In this document: positions 51,440 through 62,120 of the stretch, piece by piece
How positions within the stretch are numbered: position 1 is the stretch's first letter
Layout: each line of letters starts with the position of its first letter
Made by a program: the position numbers and the translations under genes
NCBI GenBank assembly: GCA_948567375.1
Contig: OX419757.1
Location: forward strand, 50,837,665 to 50,901,664
Length of the DNA stretch: 64,000 nt
Direction: 5' to 3'
Source: Lunularia cruciata
Lineage: Eukaryota > Streptophyta > Marchantiopsida > Lunulariales > Lunulariaceae
The notes under the pieces: model-generated
Seen by the model: only the letters and a program-made list of their open reading frames with translations
Database searches by the model: none
Told to the model about the DNA's origin: nothing

Positions 51440-52401
51440 ACAAGCACCTTAGTTTCTAAGGAGAGGTAGTCTACTCTTGATGGTGTGGTAGAGGTCTTCC
51501 AATGGTATGTCTTGTAAGTAGGGAGGGAGTACCCCTAGCCATGATAGGTATGCTTGTTGCAGTTCCTAATCAATGAAGACCCAAAGCTTGAGTGTATTGC
51601 AAAGTGATTGATATGTGTTGTCTGTAACAGTAAGTGAGGTTGGAGGACTGCCAATGCCCTTCTTAAGTGCAAAGAACCACCATGTTTCGTCCTTGAGGAG
51701 ACTATCCAAGTGGCAATATAGGCAGCCAAAGATCTCAATCAAAGGTATCTAAGGAAAGTCATGGTGTGCATAGTGGTCCTCCTTGCCCCTAGAAGCAACG
51801 GTCATTGCTTCTCTTGCTTGTACGCCTACCCATGCCAATGACTTTGGTTGTAGAGGGTTCACCGCCACCACATTATGCAAGGTCTGATGATCATGCATAT
51901 GATGGATAGGTGATTATGGTAAATCAAACCATCGCTCAATCTAAACTTGGGCCCGTGTAGCTCATAAGATGTGATCCACACCATCATGAACTGGATCATG
52001 GACTCTAGTGGGCTCTTCCTATTGCACATCATAGCAATTGTATGCCAAATAGGTCATATGGGGAACCACATTGGTCCAAAAGCTATATGAGAGTTGGATG
52101 TGAGAGATCTAATTTCAATTATAGTGCTATGGTAAACTACTCAAAAGTAAAATGGAAGTCATCAATCAAGGATGAAGCTTAGAGCCTTTCTCCCCATAAG
52201 GGAGGATCCTAGCTTTGTTAGGTAGAGGTGCATTGGTGAGAATACTGATAATGATCTTTGTGCAAGGATGCATAGGCTCATTAAGACCCATCCAAATCTT
52301 CCTAGAATCTAGGGATGCAAAATCACTAAACTTGGAGAGTGATGTGAGGCAATAAGTCATGAGCCAAACAAAGATATGACTAGAAGGCATAAGTGCTTAA
52401 A
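51440..52401 (-). mobile_element. LINE remnant copy 2, left half
   Basis: Aligns with 560-1165 and 1660-1960 of LINE copy 1, same orientation: for example CAATGAAGAC..A.AGC.TG, TGCATAGTGG and GAGGATCCTAGCT. It is cut at 52401 by the LTR retrotransposon. The copy resumes at 62121. Confidence 0.65.
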
Positions 52402-52854
52402 TTGTCACACCATTTGTAGCGTCGCACCTAGATTGCCCGGACTTTGGAGTAGTAGTGTTGGTAGTCAAGAGTATTTTGGTAGTTACTCATAGACTACTTG
52501 TTGACGGACTGATTTTGTGTTTGGAGTATTGATTACATGGTGGGACCCACCGTCACTTGCACCGTCTGGACCGTCGGGTGTGCCATCAGCAGGACCGTTA
52601 GGGTTTGAGATCTAGCTCGAGTCTAGGAGGTATACTTTTGAAGTGCAGCTCCAAAGAGCTCACTTCTTTGATGTTGAGCCTTTGAGTTCTTGGCTATGGT
52701 GGACAGAGGCCGGTGAGCATCACCTTGATTCTCTTAGCTAGAGTGGGTGTGACTTGACTATAATCACTGTCCAATTGTTGGTAGATCATTGAGTGACGGA
52801 TCAAGTACTAATCTGATTGAGTGTGATTTGAGTTGTGTAAACAAACTGATTATA
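52402..52854 (+). repeat. 5' LTR of methyltransferase element
   Basis: Starts TGTCACACCATTTGTAGC and aligns to its end with 61618-62068. Shared words include TTGGTAGTCAAGAGTATTTT and ACCGTCACTTGCACCGT. The two repeats differ at several dozen positions, so the insertion is old. Confidence 0.85.
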
Positions 52855-53167
52855 TCCCATAGAAGTGAGGTCAAGGGGAAATTGGGTGCAAGAAGTGAGA
52901 GTGTTGGTTGTATCTCCAAGACTCACTAATCGTTGGTAGCTTGATCAGAGTTTAGGTTTTCCCTAGTGTGCAAAAGCTCATTTGATTGATATAGATTTGG
53001 CAGTGAGGTAAATGGTGTGAAGAAGCATTGGCCAAATTTTGAGAAAAGAGAAGCAATTTTGAGCAATGGTTGTGATTTTGACCTCAAAACGTGAAAGCAA
53101 GACTAATCTGGTGCAAGTTGGGAACCAGTCCTCGTGAAATTGTGATTTGGAGAAACCATCATTTCAA

Positions 53168-53484
53168 TTTGACTTGAGTGGAGAGTTAGTAGAGGATTTG
53201 ATGGTCAGCCAACTTTAGGGATTTGTCAAATTTTTGTTGTAGTTTATGTCAAATTTTGGCCAGATTTGGAGGATGTTTGCTCAAGTTGGAGGAGTTTCAC
53301 TAGATTTTGAGAGGGTTTGAAGTGGCAAGAAGAAAGACCTCATTTTGCTTGAGTGGAGAGTTAATAGAGGATTTGGTGGTTAGCCAACTTTAGGGATTTA
53401 TGTCAGATTTTGGCCAAATTTGGAAGAGTTTCACTCAAGTTGGAGGAGTTTTGCCAGATTTGGAGAGGGTTCAAAGTGGCAAGA
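53168..53484 (+). repeat. ~175-bp tandem repeat in leader
   Basis: Unit 1 starts at 53168 and unit 2 at 53343, both with CTTGAGTGGAGAGTTA and GCCAACTTTAGGGATTT. Unit 2 is interrupted by the solo LTR and resumes at 54231; the junction restores GGCAAGAAGAAA as seen in unit 1. Confidence 0.8.
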
Positions 53485-54225
53485 TATAATACTCCAAGGA
53501 CAAGAGAAGAGAGAAAACATAGATGTCACACTCAATTATCTGATGCCCCAAAGGAGCACCTTCTCTTTATTATATAGACAAAGAGGATCTCTTCCAAGGA
53601 AGCTCCACCATAGCATTAGGCACACAAATAGGTGACATGTCAACAAGCTCCACCCTTGAATTACTTACTTGGATGGGTGACATGTCGGTCCTGGCCCTAT
53701 CTTGTTGGTCAAACAAGCTTTGACTAGAGGGAATCTTTTAGGGAATCTTCATGTAGGAATCTCAAAATCACGTGAGTGAGGTACCGCTGGAAAGCTCTCA
53801 ACAAGACAAACTTGGGGGAGGGGATGAAGGCCAACTTTCCCTCCATTGGGTGGGGAAACCTACACATTTTTGAGGCCTAATACATCCATTTAGGCCTCTG
53901 AAATTGCCTTCAAAGATTTCATGCATATTTCAATTCCTACTCTATTAGTAGAAGTCCCTTTTTGGTGATACCTCTTTCTGATCTGTTTAGTCCATCATGT
54001 GTAACATCCTTTCAAATATTACCAAACCAATTCTCACCTTTAATCATATGTCTAGCTATTGGTTCTAAGGTTGTCAAGTCTATTTCCGTTTCTGCCCTAT
54101 TAGTAGAAGTACTATTTTGGTGATACTTCTATCTGATCTATTTTGGCAACCATGTATAACATCATTCAAGATGTTACCAAAACAAATTTCCCATCTAGAT
54201 CATATGTCTAGCTCTTGGTATTACA
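53485..54225 (+). mobile_element. solo LTR, copy B, nested
   Basis: Collinear with 3643-4383. Begins TATAATACTCC, ends GGTATTACA, and is flanked by perfect 5-bp direct repeats CAAGA (53480-53484 and 54226-54230). No internal retroelement sequence is attached. It landed in the leader of the methyltransferase element and so is younger than that insertion. Confidence 0.92.
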
Positions 54226-54230
54226 CAAGA

Positions 54231-55920
54231 AGAAAAGCATCATTTAGGCGTTTAGAGGCTTTAAAGCATAGGGCGATGCTTTGAGAGGCTACAAAGGCCA
54301 TAGGGCTATGGGCTATGAAGGGCCAGCAAGGCAGCTTGTTGGCATGAGGTTAGCTAATTTAGAGTAGATTTTGGTCATTGTTTGGCAAAATCTACTCATC
54401 TTGTGAGATTATGCGCAATAGGGTTTGACCCCTAGATCTCTTGTTCCTAGACTTGTGCTCTAGCTAACTTGTCCACCCTCACTTGTTGTCCTAGTGACTA
54501 TTCCACTATTATCTATACACTTGTAGCTTTGGCTAGGAGAGGCAGTTTGATCTTATTCTTGGTGATCTTGGTAGCCTAGGAAGTAGATAACTCATATAAG
54601 GTCAAATGCTAAATGGTGGCAAAGTGAGTCCAGTGTTGATTTATGAGATTTTTTTTAGCTTTCTTGTGATTGGACCCCCCTCTATTCTTTGCTTCCTATT
54701 TTTGCACCATGTTTATGTGAGGTGCCTTAACTTTAGAGCGTTGGTGCTCTGGTGTAATTCTTGATAGTGAGACTGGAGTGATGACCAATCAGACTATATA
54801 TATTTCTCTTTAGTGAAGTAGGAAATGATGACCTATAGACCATGAGAGTGTGTGTTGTGATGGCAGGTTATAGGTTGTCCTTTCTCTTAGTGTAGTTTTC
54901 ATAATTAGAGCTACATTAGTTGGTGACGTTCAGTTTGTGTTGTTGGTACTTGGTGGGATACTTGCAGAGGTTCCGGTTGCGGGTTGTAGTTCTTGGTTAC
55001 TTTATCACGACGGAGTACTCTAGGGATTTTGGGAAGATAGTGCTACAATATGCAAGGGGCTTAATCAGAGTGGTGCTCATTATTAGCCTATATCTTAGAT
55101 CCCAATGAGGGAGGAGATTGACTCTGAATTAGAGTTTGACACAAGAGTTGATTTAGTTCAGAGTGCACTTGGTGTGTCTTGTAACACTCATTTGTGCATG
55201 TGTATGGTATTGTGATATTTAGCTTGGTATTACAAGTACTTAAGAGATATAATTTATATAGAGATAAAGGATGGTTCTATATTAGTCATGGTTAGCTAAA
55301 GTTAGTCATAGCTAAGATAGAGGGGACCTTAATTTAGAGGAAGTAGAAAAGATGAGCACCACTATTTTGGATTTTAGTGTGTTGACTTGGTCTTATTCCT
55401 AGGTGTTTGGCTTTGAGAAAACAGTTGAGAACTCTTGGGCCTGCAAGCCTTTTTGTTTTGGATTCTTCTTTAGTCCAAGGATAGCCCATGTAAAGGAATC
55501 CTTGACTTAGTGGTTGGGTCAAGATAAGACCACATGCTTAGGGGAATATGCCCATGTGAATGGATATTCCTTTCTACTTTTTGACTTTACTTGACTTTTA
55601 GTCTAGTAACTTGAGTTACTACGGTAATTAGTAACTTTGGTACGTAACTATTTCACAAGTATATAAACAAGGGGTGAGGAGGTAATCATCATCCTTTCAT
55701 TTGCAACTATCTCTCTCTCACTGAGTTCTCTAGTGAGCAATGTCTTGAGTCTTGGAGTGTTAGCCTTGGAGGAGTATGATGGAGTTGGGGTTCCTTGCCT
55801 TCTTAGTCCATGGTGCACTACCATAATAGCCATCAGAGGTTCATCCTGAGTGAGAGACAGGCCGGCTCATAGTCCGCACTATTGTTGTGGGACATAGACA
55901 AGATTTAGGGGGCCTCCAAA
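54231..55920 (+). other. leader of methyltransferase element, non-coding
   Basis: Between the nested LTR and gag. I recognise no domain on either strand. The length is unusual for a gypsy leader and may include lost coding sequence. Confidence 0.4.
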
Positions 55921-56029
55921 GGTGTGTTACTTTGAGTACCCATGGGTACCATTGAGTTGGATAACTTCATCTAGGAGTTTGATAGTTGGTGTGATCTGTA
56001 GCAGATGTGGAACTCGACTTTGTTCACAC

Positions 56030-57050
56030 CTTTCATGGCATGGAAGGGGTTATTTTAGCAATTGGAGGGTTTGCCAACGGAAAACTACCATGAGTTTAGG
56101 AGAGCTCACTTGGAGGAGATTGAGCTATGGAGACAATATTGGTCTCCGAACTATGTCTCCATCACTTCACGCACAATTTCTAAGGGTAGATTGGCAATAC
56201 TTATGAGTTCTAACTCTAGTAGCGTTGGTGGATCTCTTGGAGATGGTGCTACTATGAGTGGAGGTACTACTATAGGAGGTGGTATAGTGACACGGTTTAA
56301 CCCCATGTTGGAGTTCTTCTAGTGTTTGAGGAAAAACTACTAGGGGGTGCGGATTGACAAGTTGAGAAGCTTGCAAGAGTTCCAGTAGAAGGTTGGAAGG
56401 AGCCTATGCAAGACATACACTCGCATGAGATGGCTGATCAATTCTACTCAAGGAGTTACTGAGGCCCAAGTAGTCCAATTTTGGTATGGAATACTGGATA
56501 GGGAGTTGCAACATAGAGTTTGTGATCCTACATTGCTTTAGGCTACTTTGCCTACTTTGGTGGTGGTCTTTGGTTTCATTGAGTATATTGAGCTCAACAT
56601 GGTGGAAGAGAGAGTGGTGACATTTGGATTTGGTAGGGAGACCTCATCCATAGCTGCTACTTCTTCCAAAGTGCACCATACCATGTCTATTTCTAAGGAT
56701 AGGGTGGACAACCTAGATCATATAGAGTGAGTGGAGAGCCTAGTGTGGCCAGACCCTTACCTTCATTTTTGGGTCAACAACAACCTGTGAGTGGTGGTGT
56801 TGCTTGTTGGACTTATGGTAGATCTCATCATAGGACATAGTGCACTCAAGGCAATAGACCTGATGCCTTTGCTTCATCTCAACCAGCACAAAGACATCCA
56901 AAGTTACAAAGTGGTAGGGTTGCTATGGCAAGTGGTAGAGGAACTCCAGGTAATGGAAGACAAGGTGGTAGAGGTGGTGGTAGAGGATCTACACCTAGTA
57001 GAGGTGCAATACATGCCTTTACTTTTGATACAACCATGGCTACTCGGATT
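56030..57050 (+). pseudogene. gag of methyltransferase element
   Basis: Reads LEGLPTENYHEFRRAHLEE early, then the capsid stretch LRSLQEFQ, stop, KVGRSLCKTYTRMRWLIN, then GVTEAQVVQFWYGILDRELQ, typical of retrotrans_gag. A CCHC-like zinc knuckle lies at 56805-56843 (C-W-T-Y...H...C, with the second Cys now Tyr, a G-to-A change). An RGG-rich tail (GRQGGRGGGRG) follows near 56955-56995. Stops include TAG and TGA at former Gln/Trp/Arg-like sites. Confidence 0.75.
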
Positions 57051-57434
57051 GAGTAGTTGCTCCATGGCTAGTATGGCCATAGCTCAAAGGAGATCAGATT
57101 TAGGTGTTGAGGCTTCCACCTTATATGCGGGTGATAAAGATGTCTTAGACTTCATGTGCACAATAGCACAGGTGGATGCATCTGCCATAGTGACTAGGAG
57201 TGCAATACATGCTCCAGAACCTAAAGGAGCATTAGTGAAGTTGGATCTACAAAGAAGAGAGGCTAATAGACAGGTCAAACTTCCCCAACCTTTTATACTC
57301 TTTGAGGCACTATAGACAACATCTATGGCTCTTAAACATCCTAGGGCAAGTGTGGTAGGTGATGATGGGGTGCATGATGGACTACCTACTAGTAAGCCAC
57401 TTGCTATTACACAAATTGAGTTTAGCACAATGTT

Positions 57435-57447
57435 GGGGGGGGGGGGG
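57435..57447 (+). repeat. 13-bp poly-G run
   Basis: Uninterrupted G run between gag and protease. It may be a replication-slippage frameshift site or a sequencing artefact. Confidence 0.9.
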
Positions 57448-57779
57448 CTCAGTTGATTATGCGCTTTCCATTATTCTCAACCAATGACATGGTATATTGG
57501 GAGTTGACCTAACCCTAATGTTTTGGTTGGCTGCCATGCTTTGTGACAATAGGGATGATGTGGTTCCTACTACTAGATCAAAGGTGGTTGATAGTAGAGT
57601 TGATTTGGTTGAGGAGCATAGGATCCGCTCAACGACCAGTGGTTTATGGCAAGGCAACAAAGGCTAGATTGGATGGTTACCAACTAGACCGGCCTTTGAG
57701 CAAGCATGGTTTACACTTGGGGTTGTCATGTTGGATAACCAAAGGGAGGTTTTTTTGGTTGGTGAGACCTTTAGGGAAA

Positions 57780-58090
57780 GTCAATACACCATAGAGAGTC
57801 TTACTTGACTCTGGTGCGCAACCACTTATGTTGTGGAAGGTTGCAAATGTTGGTCTAGAGTTACAAAAGACCGATGTAGAGAGGTGTCCATTTTAGATCC
57901 AAACATCTCTAGGGGGTGGTTCTACATAGTAAATCATATGTGGAGAGCTTGTTGTCCATATTCAACTTGGTCATCTGACTAATAGCTTTGTGGTGAAAGC
58001 TCAAGCCATTGTGACCATGGCTGAGTTGTATGATGTGTTAGTTGGGAGAGTAGTGTTGTATCCCATGGGTTTCAATATTGGCTATTGGGA
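57780..58090 (+). pseudogene. aspartic protease of methyltransferase element
   Basis: Reads RVLLDSGAQPLMLWKVANV with the catalytic Asp-Ser-Gly-Ala at 57807-57818, then FVVKAQAIVTMAELYDVLVG and MGFNIGYWE, as in retropepsin-like domains (hydrophobic-hydrophobic-G near the end). At least two stops interrupt the frame. Confidence 0.8.
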
Positions 58091-58499
58091 GGAGATAGCC
58101 TACTATAGACCAGGTTAGCAGTCTATTGAGGGATGAGTATGTCATCTACTAGTATGCTTTAGTAGTGGCAGTCTTGGCTCATTACAATCTGGGACCATGG
58201 CAACTTCAGTTTCAACTTCCAATGGTTTTTTACTTGGCTTGGTGATTTATTGAAGGAGAATGCCCATGTAGAGGATACTCCAGTACTAGAGGAGATCACT
58301 CAGATTTGGATAACAAGTGGGATCATTCCATCCACCTTGGATGTTCCTTTGTGGAGTTCAGAGGAGGCATTGCAGCGACATGCACGTAGATCAGTTGGTG
58401 TAATAGGCTTGGAGTGGAGCCTTTGTACCACTAGGTGACCAGTGTGAGGATGAGCCTCTAGAGTCAATTACCTTGATACCTTTGGATACCACACTCATT

Positions 58500-59480
58500 G
58501 CTTGGCAGTATCTAATAGAGGGAGTATGTCTATTAGAGTTTTTTGGTCGGATTAGCATTGGACTAGTTGCGATGCTACAAGCGGGTATATGAGTACAGAT
58601 GTACTTGTATGTGGAGAGAGATGAGACTACTAGGCAAGTCTCTCTGCATCATGTGGCATAGTTGGCCTATTGGTATCTTGAGTTATTACCAATGTCAGTA
58701 TACAAGGTTACTAAAAGTCCTTCCTAAAAAACATTTCCTTGTTGGGGGTGCATGATTTGGAGAGACATGGGCTTATTAATTTGGTGATTTTTGGACGGCC
58801 ATGTCAGGGACAAGCTGATCAAGGTTTGGTTCTTTAGGATCCCTATTCTGGTATGTTTTGGGAGATGTTACGGATACTACAACATCTTTAGGTTCATAAG
58901 TCCATTTCTCCAGCTTACCTTTTGGAGAATGTCCCTTTGATAGGTTATTCTTGCACCTGAGTGGTGATGAGTATGCATCAAGTCCATTCTTAGATGAGAC
59001 TTGTTTTGTTGTTAGATACAGCTAGAGTGGGGTCATGAGCTCATTGTCTTTGTCTTTGGTGGATGAACCTCTTACTTAAAGAGGTTCTACAATGCACTTA
59101 TGATGACATTTGGCGACTAGACCACAACATTGTTGATGACATCTTGGATGTTGGGCGTCAATTTCAGATGGTGGTAGTGGTTGATAGATCACCTATGGTA
59201 GTGGTGAACCTAGTTGGACAACCTAGAGTCGCTTTTCCTCCACTTATGAGTTTCTCAAGCTCCTATGATTTTGAGAGGGAGGCCCTAGACTAGTTTGGGA
59301 ATCATAGTTATAGTAGTTGGTAGAGCCCAACGCCAACAAGACAGAGCGGGAAATGGGTTTTCTCACTAGTATTACCACTATTCTAGTAATGTCAGAGGCA
59401 TCCAAGCATTAGATGTTAGGTCAAGCTATGGACCTGAACCATTTGACCTAGATTGTGAGCCTTGGTTTGGCAGAGTAGTG
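58500..59480 (+). pseudogene. cytosine-5 DNA methyltransferase domain in retrotransposon
   Basis: An enzyme of this class moves a methyl group from S-adenosyl-methionine to C5 of cytosine in DNA. Motifs appear in family order. Motif I (58530-58562) reads LLEFFGRISIGLVAMLQAGI, the F.G.GTG AdoMet loop. The acidic YLYVERDE follows (motif II). Motif IV (58790-58815) is GRPCQG, with the catalytic Cys codon kept at 58802-58804. Motif VI is LLENVP (58919-58936). Motif VIII region: LLLDTARVGS, stop, AHCLCLWW (59005-59060), where the family has AHR.R. The target-recognition stretch lies at 59130-59290 (DILDVGRQ, then VAFPPLMSFSSSYDF). Motif X is LGQAMDLNHLT (59416-59450), usually GNA. The PCQ and ENVP forms are nearer to Dnmt1-like or bacterial-type enzymes than to plant DRM (PCN). 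Decay: eight or more stops and at least two frameshifts. Identity is sure; specificity and closest relative are unknown. Confidence 0.88.
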
Positions 59481-59900
59481 TAGGATGCGCTTGATAGGCA
59501 TCACCACTTAGACACTTGTGAGCTCTATGCCTATCAAGACAATTTAAGCACATGTTGGAGGTGATGGACCAAGTGGGCATGGTATTCTTAGGACATAGCT
59601 AGTGGCTACTAGGAGGAGTGGTCTACTTGGAGTCCATCCAAGAGAGCGTGGGCTACTTGGATTACACCCTTGGTCTACTTGGGATGCAACTAGAGGACGT
59701 ATGGAGCTTGCAACTAGATAAGAGGGAGTTTTTCACGCTAAGGTTAGGACCTCTAGTGGTTGGGAGCATGACACTACTGCTCCCAAGGGTCCAATGTAGC
59801 AGCTAATCAATATGCTACCACTCCTACAATAGTAGATGATACTTGGACCCAAGCTTATAGGAGAAGAAAGACAAAGAGTTTAGAGGTTCTTGAGGAGGTA
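59481..59900 (+). other. linker between methyltransferase and RT
   Basis: An open stretch (59618-59806) reads with acidic and hydrophobic residues but no domain I can name. Confidence 0.4.
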
Positions 59901-60750
59901 CACAAGCTGTTTTTCCTTTAGTAAGAAGGATTTGGGTGCTCTAAAAAGACTTGGTATTTTAGATTGAGCTTATTAGTGATACATCAATTTTTTGATATCC
60001 CTATAGAGACAATGACATTGAGCAAGTATTGATTTAGAGCCAAAGTAGTGACCTTTTTGAGGCTGGTTTGGTGGAGATTTCACATGGAGAGTATACATCA
60101 ACTATAGTGATGCCAACCAAGAAGGACATGCATGGAAACTACATAGATAAGCAGATGTGTGGAGACTACCATTCTATCAATTGACAAACTAGGGCTGATT
60201 GGTATGCCATGCCTACATTGGAGGAGATCTTTGATGTGATTGGGCATGCAAAGGTCTTTAGTACTTTGGATCTTCAAGCATGATATCATTAGTTGCCAAT
60301 CAAGGAGGAGGATAAGTCCAAGACAACATTTTGGGCTATTGATCCTCACGGTAAGGATGTGTTATATCAATAGAGGTTCTTACTATTTGGGTTAAATAAT
60401 GCTCTTGATGAGTTCTAGAGTGTCATGGATAGGATCCTATATGGATTGGATTTTGCTCAATGCTATATTGATGACATTTTAGTCTATAGCATTACTATGG
60501 AGGAGCATGAGAGACAATTGTTGGAGATGTTTGAGAGGTTGAGATCTCATGGACTCAAATTACATCCTAGGAAGTGTAGGTTCTTCCACAAGTAGGTTGA
60601 GTATTTGGGTCACACTATTTACTCTAGAGGACTTGATGTTCAACCGACCAAGGTGGAGGTTATTGTGCATATTCCTTGGTCTACGGATGTGAGCAAAGTG
60701 CAATCATTCCTTGGGTTAGCAAACTTCTATTGTCATTATGTCAAATGATT
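59900..60750 (+). pseudogene. reverse transcriptase of methyltransferase element
   Basis: Reading frames give VMPTKKDMHGNYIDK, then MCGDYHSIN, RADWYAMPTLEEIFDVIGHA, FSTLDLQA, LFGLNNALDEF, and the catalytic box CYIDDILVYS with both Asp codons intact at 60470-60475. FLGLANFYCHYVK follows near 60712. These are the gypsy RT blocks in order. Stops such as TGA at Tyr/Arg-like and TAG at Gln-like positions break the frame. Confidence 0.9.
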
Positions 60751-60759
60751 TAGTGCCAT

Positions 60760-61270
60760 TGCCAAGTCCTTGACAAAGCTGACCAAGCTTACACAGAAGT
60801 GGTGTCATGGAGATGAGCAAGAGAGAGCTTTTTTAGAGCTCAAGGAGAGGTTGACATCTGCTCTTATTTTGAGGAGACCAATTAGAGAACAACCATTTCA
60901 AGTTCACAAAAATTGGAGTATGTTGGAGCTTGGAGCAATGCTCACCCAACATGATGATGGAGAGAAGGAGTTTGTGGTGGTCTATGCTAGTTGCTCCAAC
61001 AATTGAGCAAAAGCAAAGTATAGTTTATATGAAGGAGAATGCATGGCAGAAATTTGGGTGGTAGCACATTTCCAATGTTACCTATTTGGTAACCCCTTTA
61101 CTCTCATCATTGATCATCAGCCACTAAAGTGGTTGATGGAGTCCAATAAGCTTTCAAAGAAGCTTGCATGATGGGATCTGACTTTACAAGACCATGATGT
61201 CAAGATTATTCTCAAAATTGGACTGGTGAACCGTGATGCAGATGGGTTGAGTAGAAACCCATGTCCTAGC
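60760..61270 (+). pseudogene. RNase H of methyltransferase element
   Basis: Reads AFLELKERLTSALILRRPI, then MLELGAMLTQHDDGEKEFVV, YSLYEGECMAEIWVVAHFQ, LIIDHQPLKWLMES and VNRDADGLSRNP, the full pattern of the gypsy RNase H-like domain including the terminal N..AD.LSR. Only two in-frame stops were seen over about 500 nt, so this part is better kept than the rest. Confidence 0.9.
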
Positions 61271-61573
61271 CAACAAGATCAGATCGGAGCACATTGGCAT
61301 GGTGAGACAAATGAGGAGATGGTGTCAAGTTGGCATACATTTGCCTTTCTTTGTATATTTTCTGAGGCTTTGGTGGTGTCTCTCTCAACACATGCAAGAA
61401 GAGCTATTAAGGTCACAAATCTAGAGAGTGGAGATAGTGGTATAGTTCAGGGAGACATTCATGATGATGTCTTAGTGATGGACTATCTTTGCACTAGTTT
61501 TGTGGGTGGCACAATGGTACTTTAGAGTCCATGTATGACTTATGTGTGAGTTGTGCTTCTATTGTATGATGGT

Positions 61574-61615
61574 GATAGCAATGTATGTTGTGTAGCAATG
61601 TATATACATATGATA
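61574..61615. repeat. 42-bp direct repeat, left of 3' LTR
   Basis: GATAGCAATGTATGTTGTGT then AGCAATGTATATACATATGATA. The same 42 bp, with a single change, lie at 62079-62120 just after the 3' LTR. Confidence 0.9.
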
Positions 61616-61617
61616 GT

Positions 61618-62068
61618 TGTCACGCCATTTGTAGCATTGCACCTAGTTTCCATAGACTATGGAGTAGTAATGTTGGTAGTCAAGAGTATTTTGGTAGTTA
61701 CTCATAGACTATTTGTTGACGGAAGGATTTCATGTTTGAGGTAGTGACTACATGGTGGAGCACACCGTCACTTGCACCGTATGGACTGTCGTGTGTACCG
61801 TTAGTGGGACTATTAGGGTTTGAGACCTAGCTTGAGTCCAAGGGGTATACTTTTGAAGTGTACCTCTAGAGAGCTCACTTCTCTAATGTTGGGCCTTTGA
61901 GTTCTTAGCTATTGTGGATAGAGGCCGATGAGCATCACTTGTATTCTCTTAGCTAGAGTGGGTGTGGCTTGATTGTAATTAGTGCCTAGTTGTTGGCAGA
62001 TCACTAAGAGACAGATCAAGTATTGATCTGATTGAGTGTGATTTGAGTTGTGTAAAACAATTGATTAT
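61618..62068 (+). repeat. 3' LTR of methyltransferase element
   Basis: Starts TGTCACGCCATTTGTAGC and aligns with 52402-52854. No clear polypurine tract precedes it; the 42-bp repeat takes that place. Confidence 0.85.
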
Positions 62069-62078
62069 GTGTGATGTT

Positions 62079-62120
62079 GATAGCAATGTATGTTGTGTAG
62101 CAATGTATATACACATGATA
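62079..62120. repeat. 42-bp direct repeat, right of 3' LTR
   Basis: Second copy of the 42-bp sequence. The LINE copy resumes directly after it (AAATCCACTATGG, matching CATCCACAATAGG near 1968). Confidence 0.9.

Larger units (their letters stand above)
52402..62120 (+). mobile_element. Ty3/gypsy retrotransposon carrying a cytosine-5 DNA methyltransferase
   Basis: Two related terminal repeats (52402-52854 and 61618-62068) bound a 9.7-kb element. Internal order: long leader with tandem repeats and a nested solo LTR, gag (about 56030-57050), aspartic protease (57780-58090), cytosine-5 methyltransferase (58500-59480), reverse transcriptase (59900-60750), RNase H (60760-61260). No integrase is present; the 3' LTR follows about 350 bp after RNase H. 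The RT and RNase H patterns are of Ty3/gypsy type. Flanks left and right join to one continuous LINE copy, as shown by the undisrupted copy near 1960. Decay is heavy: in-frame stops in every domain. An extra 42-bp direct repeat brackets the 3' LTR. I could not find a convincing primer-binding site after the 5' LTR. Confidence 0.85.

Noticed and set aside
58500-59480. Host methyltransferase gene (MET1, CMT or DRM) copied by chance into the element
   Set aside because: It has no introns, lies in the polyprotein order on the same strand between protease and RT, and lacks the N-terminal domains of host enzymes. A domain of the element is the simpler reading.
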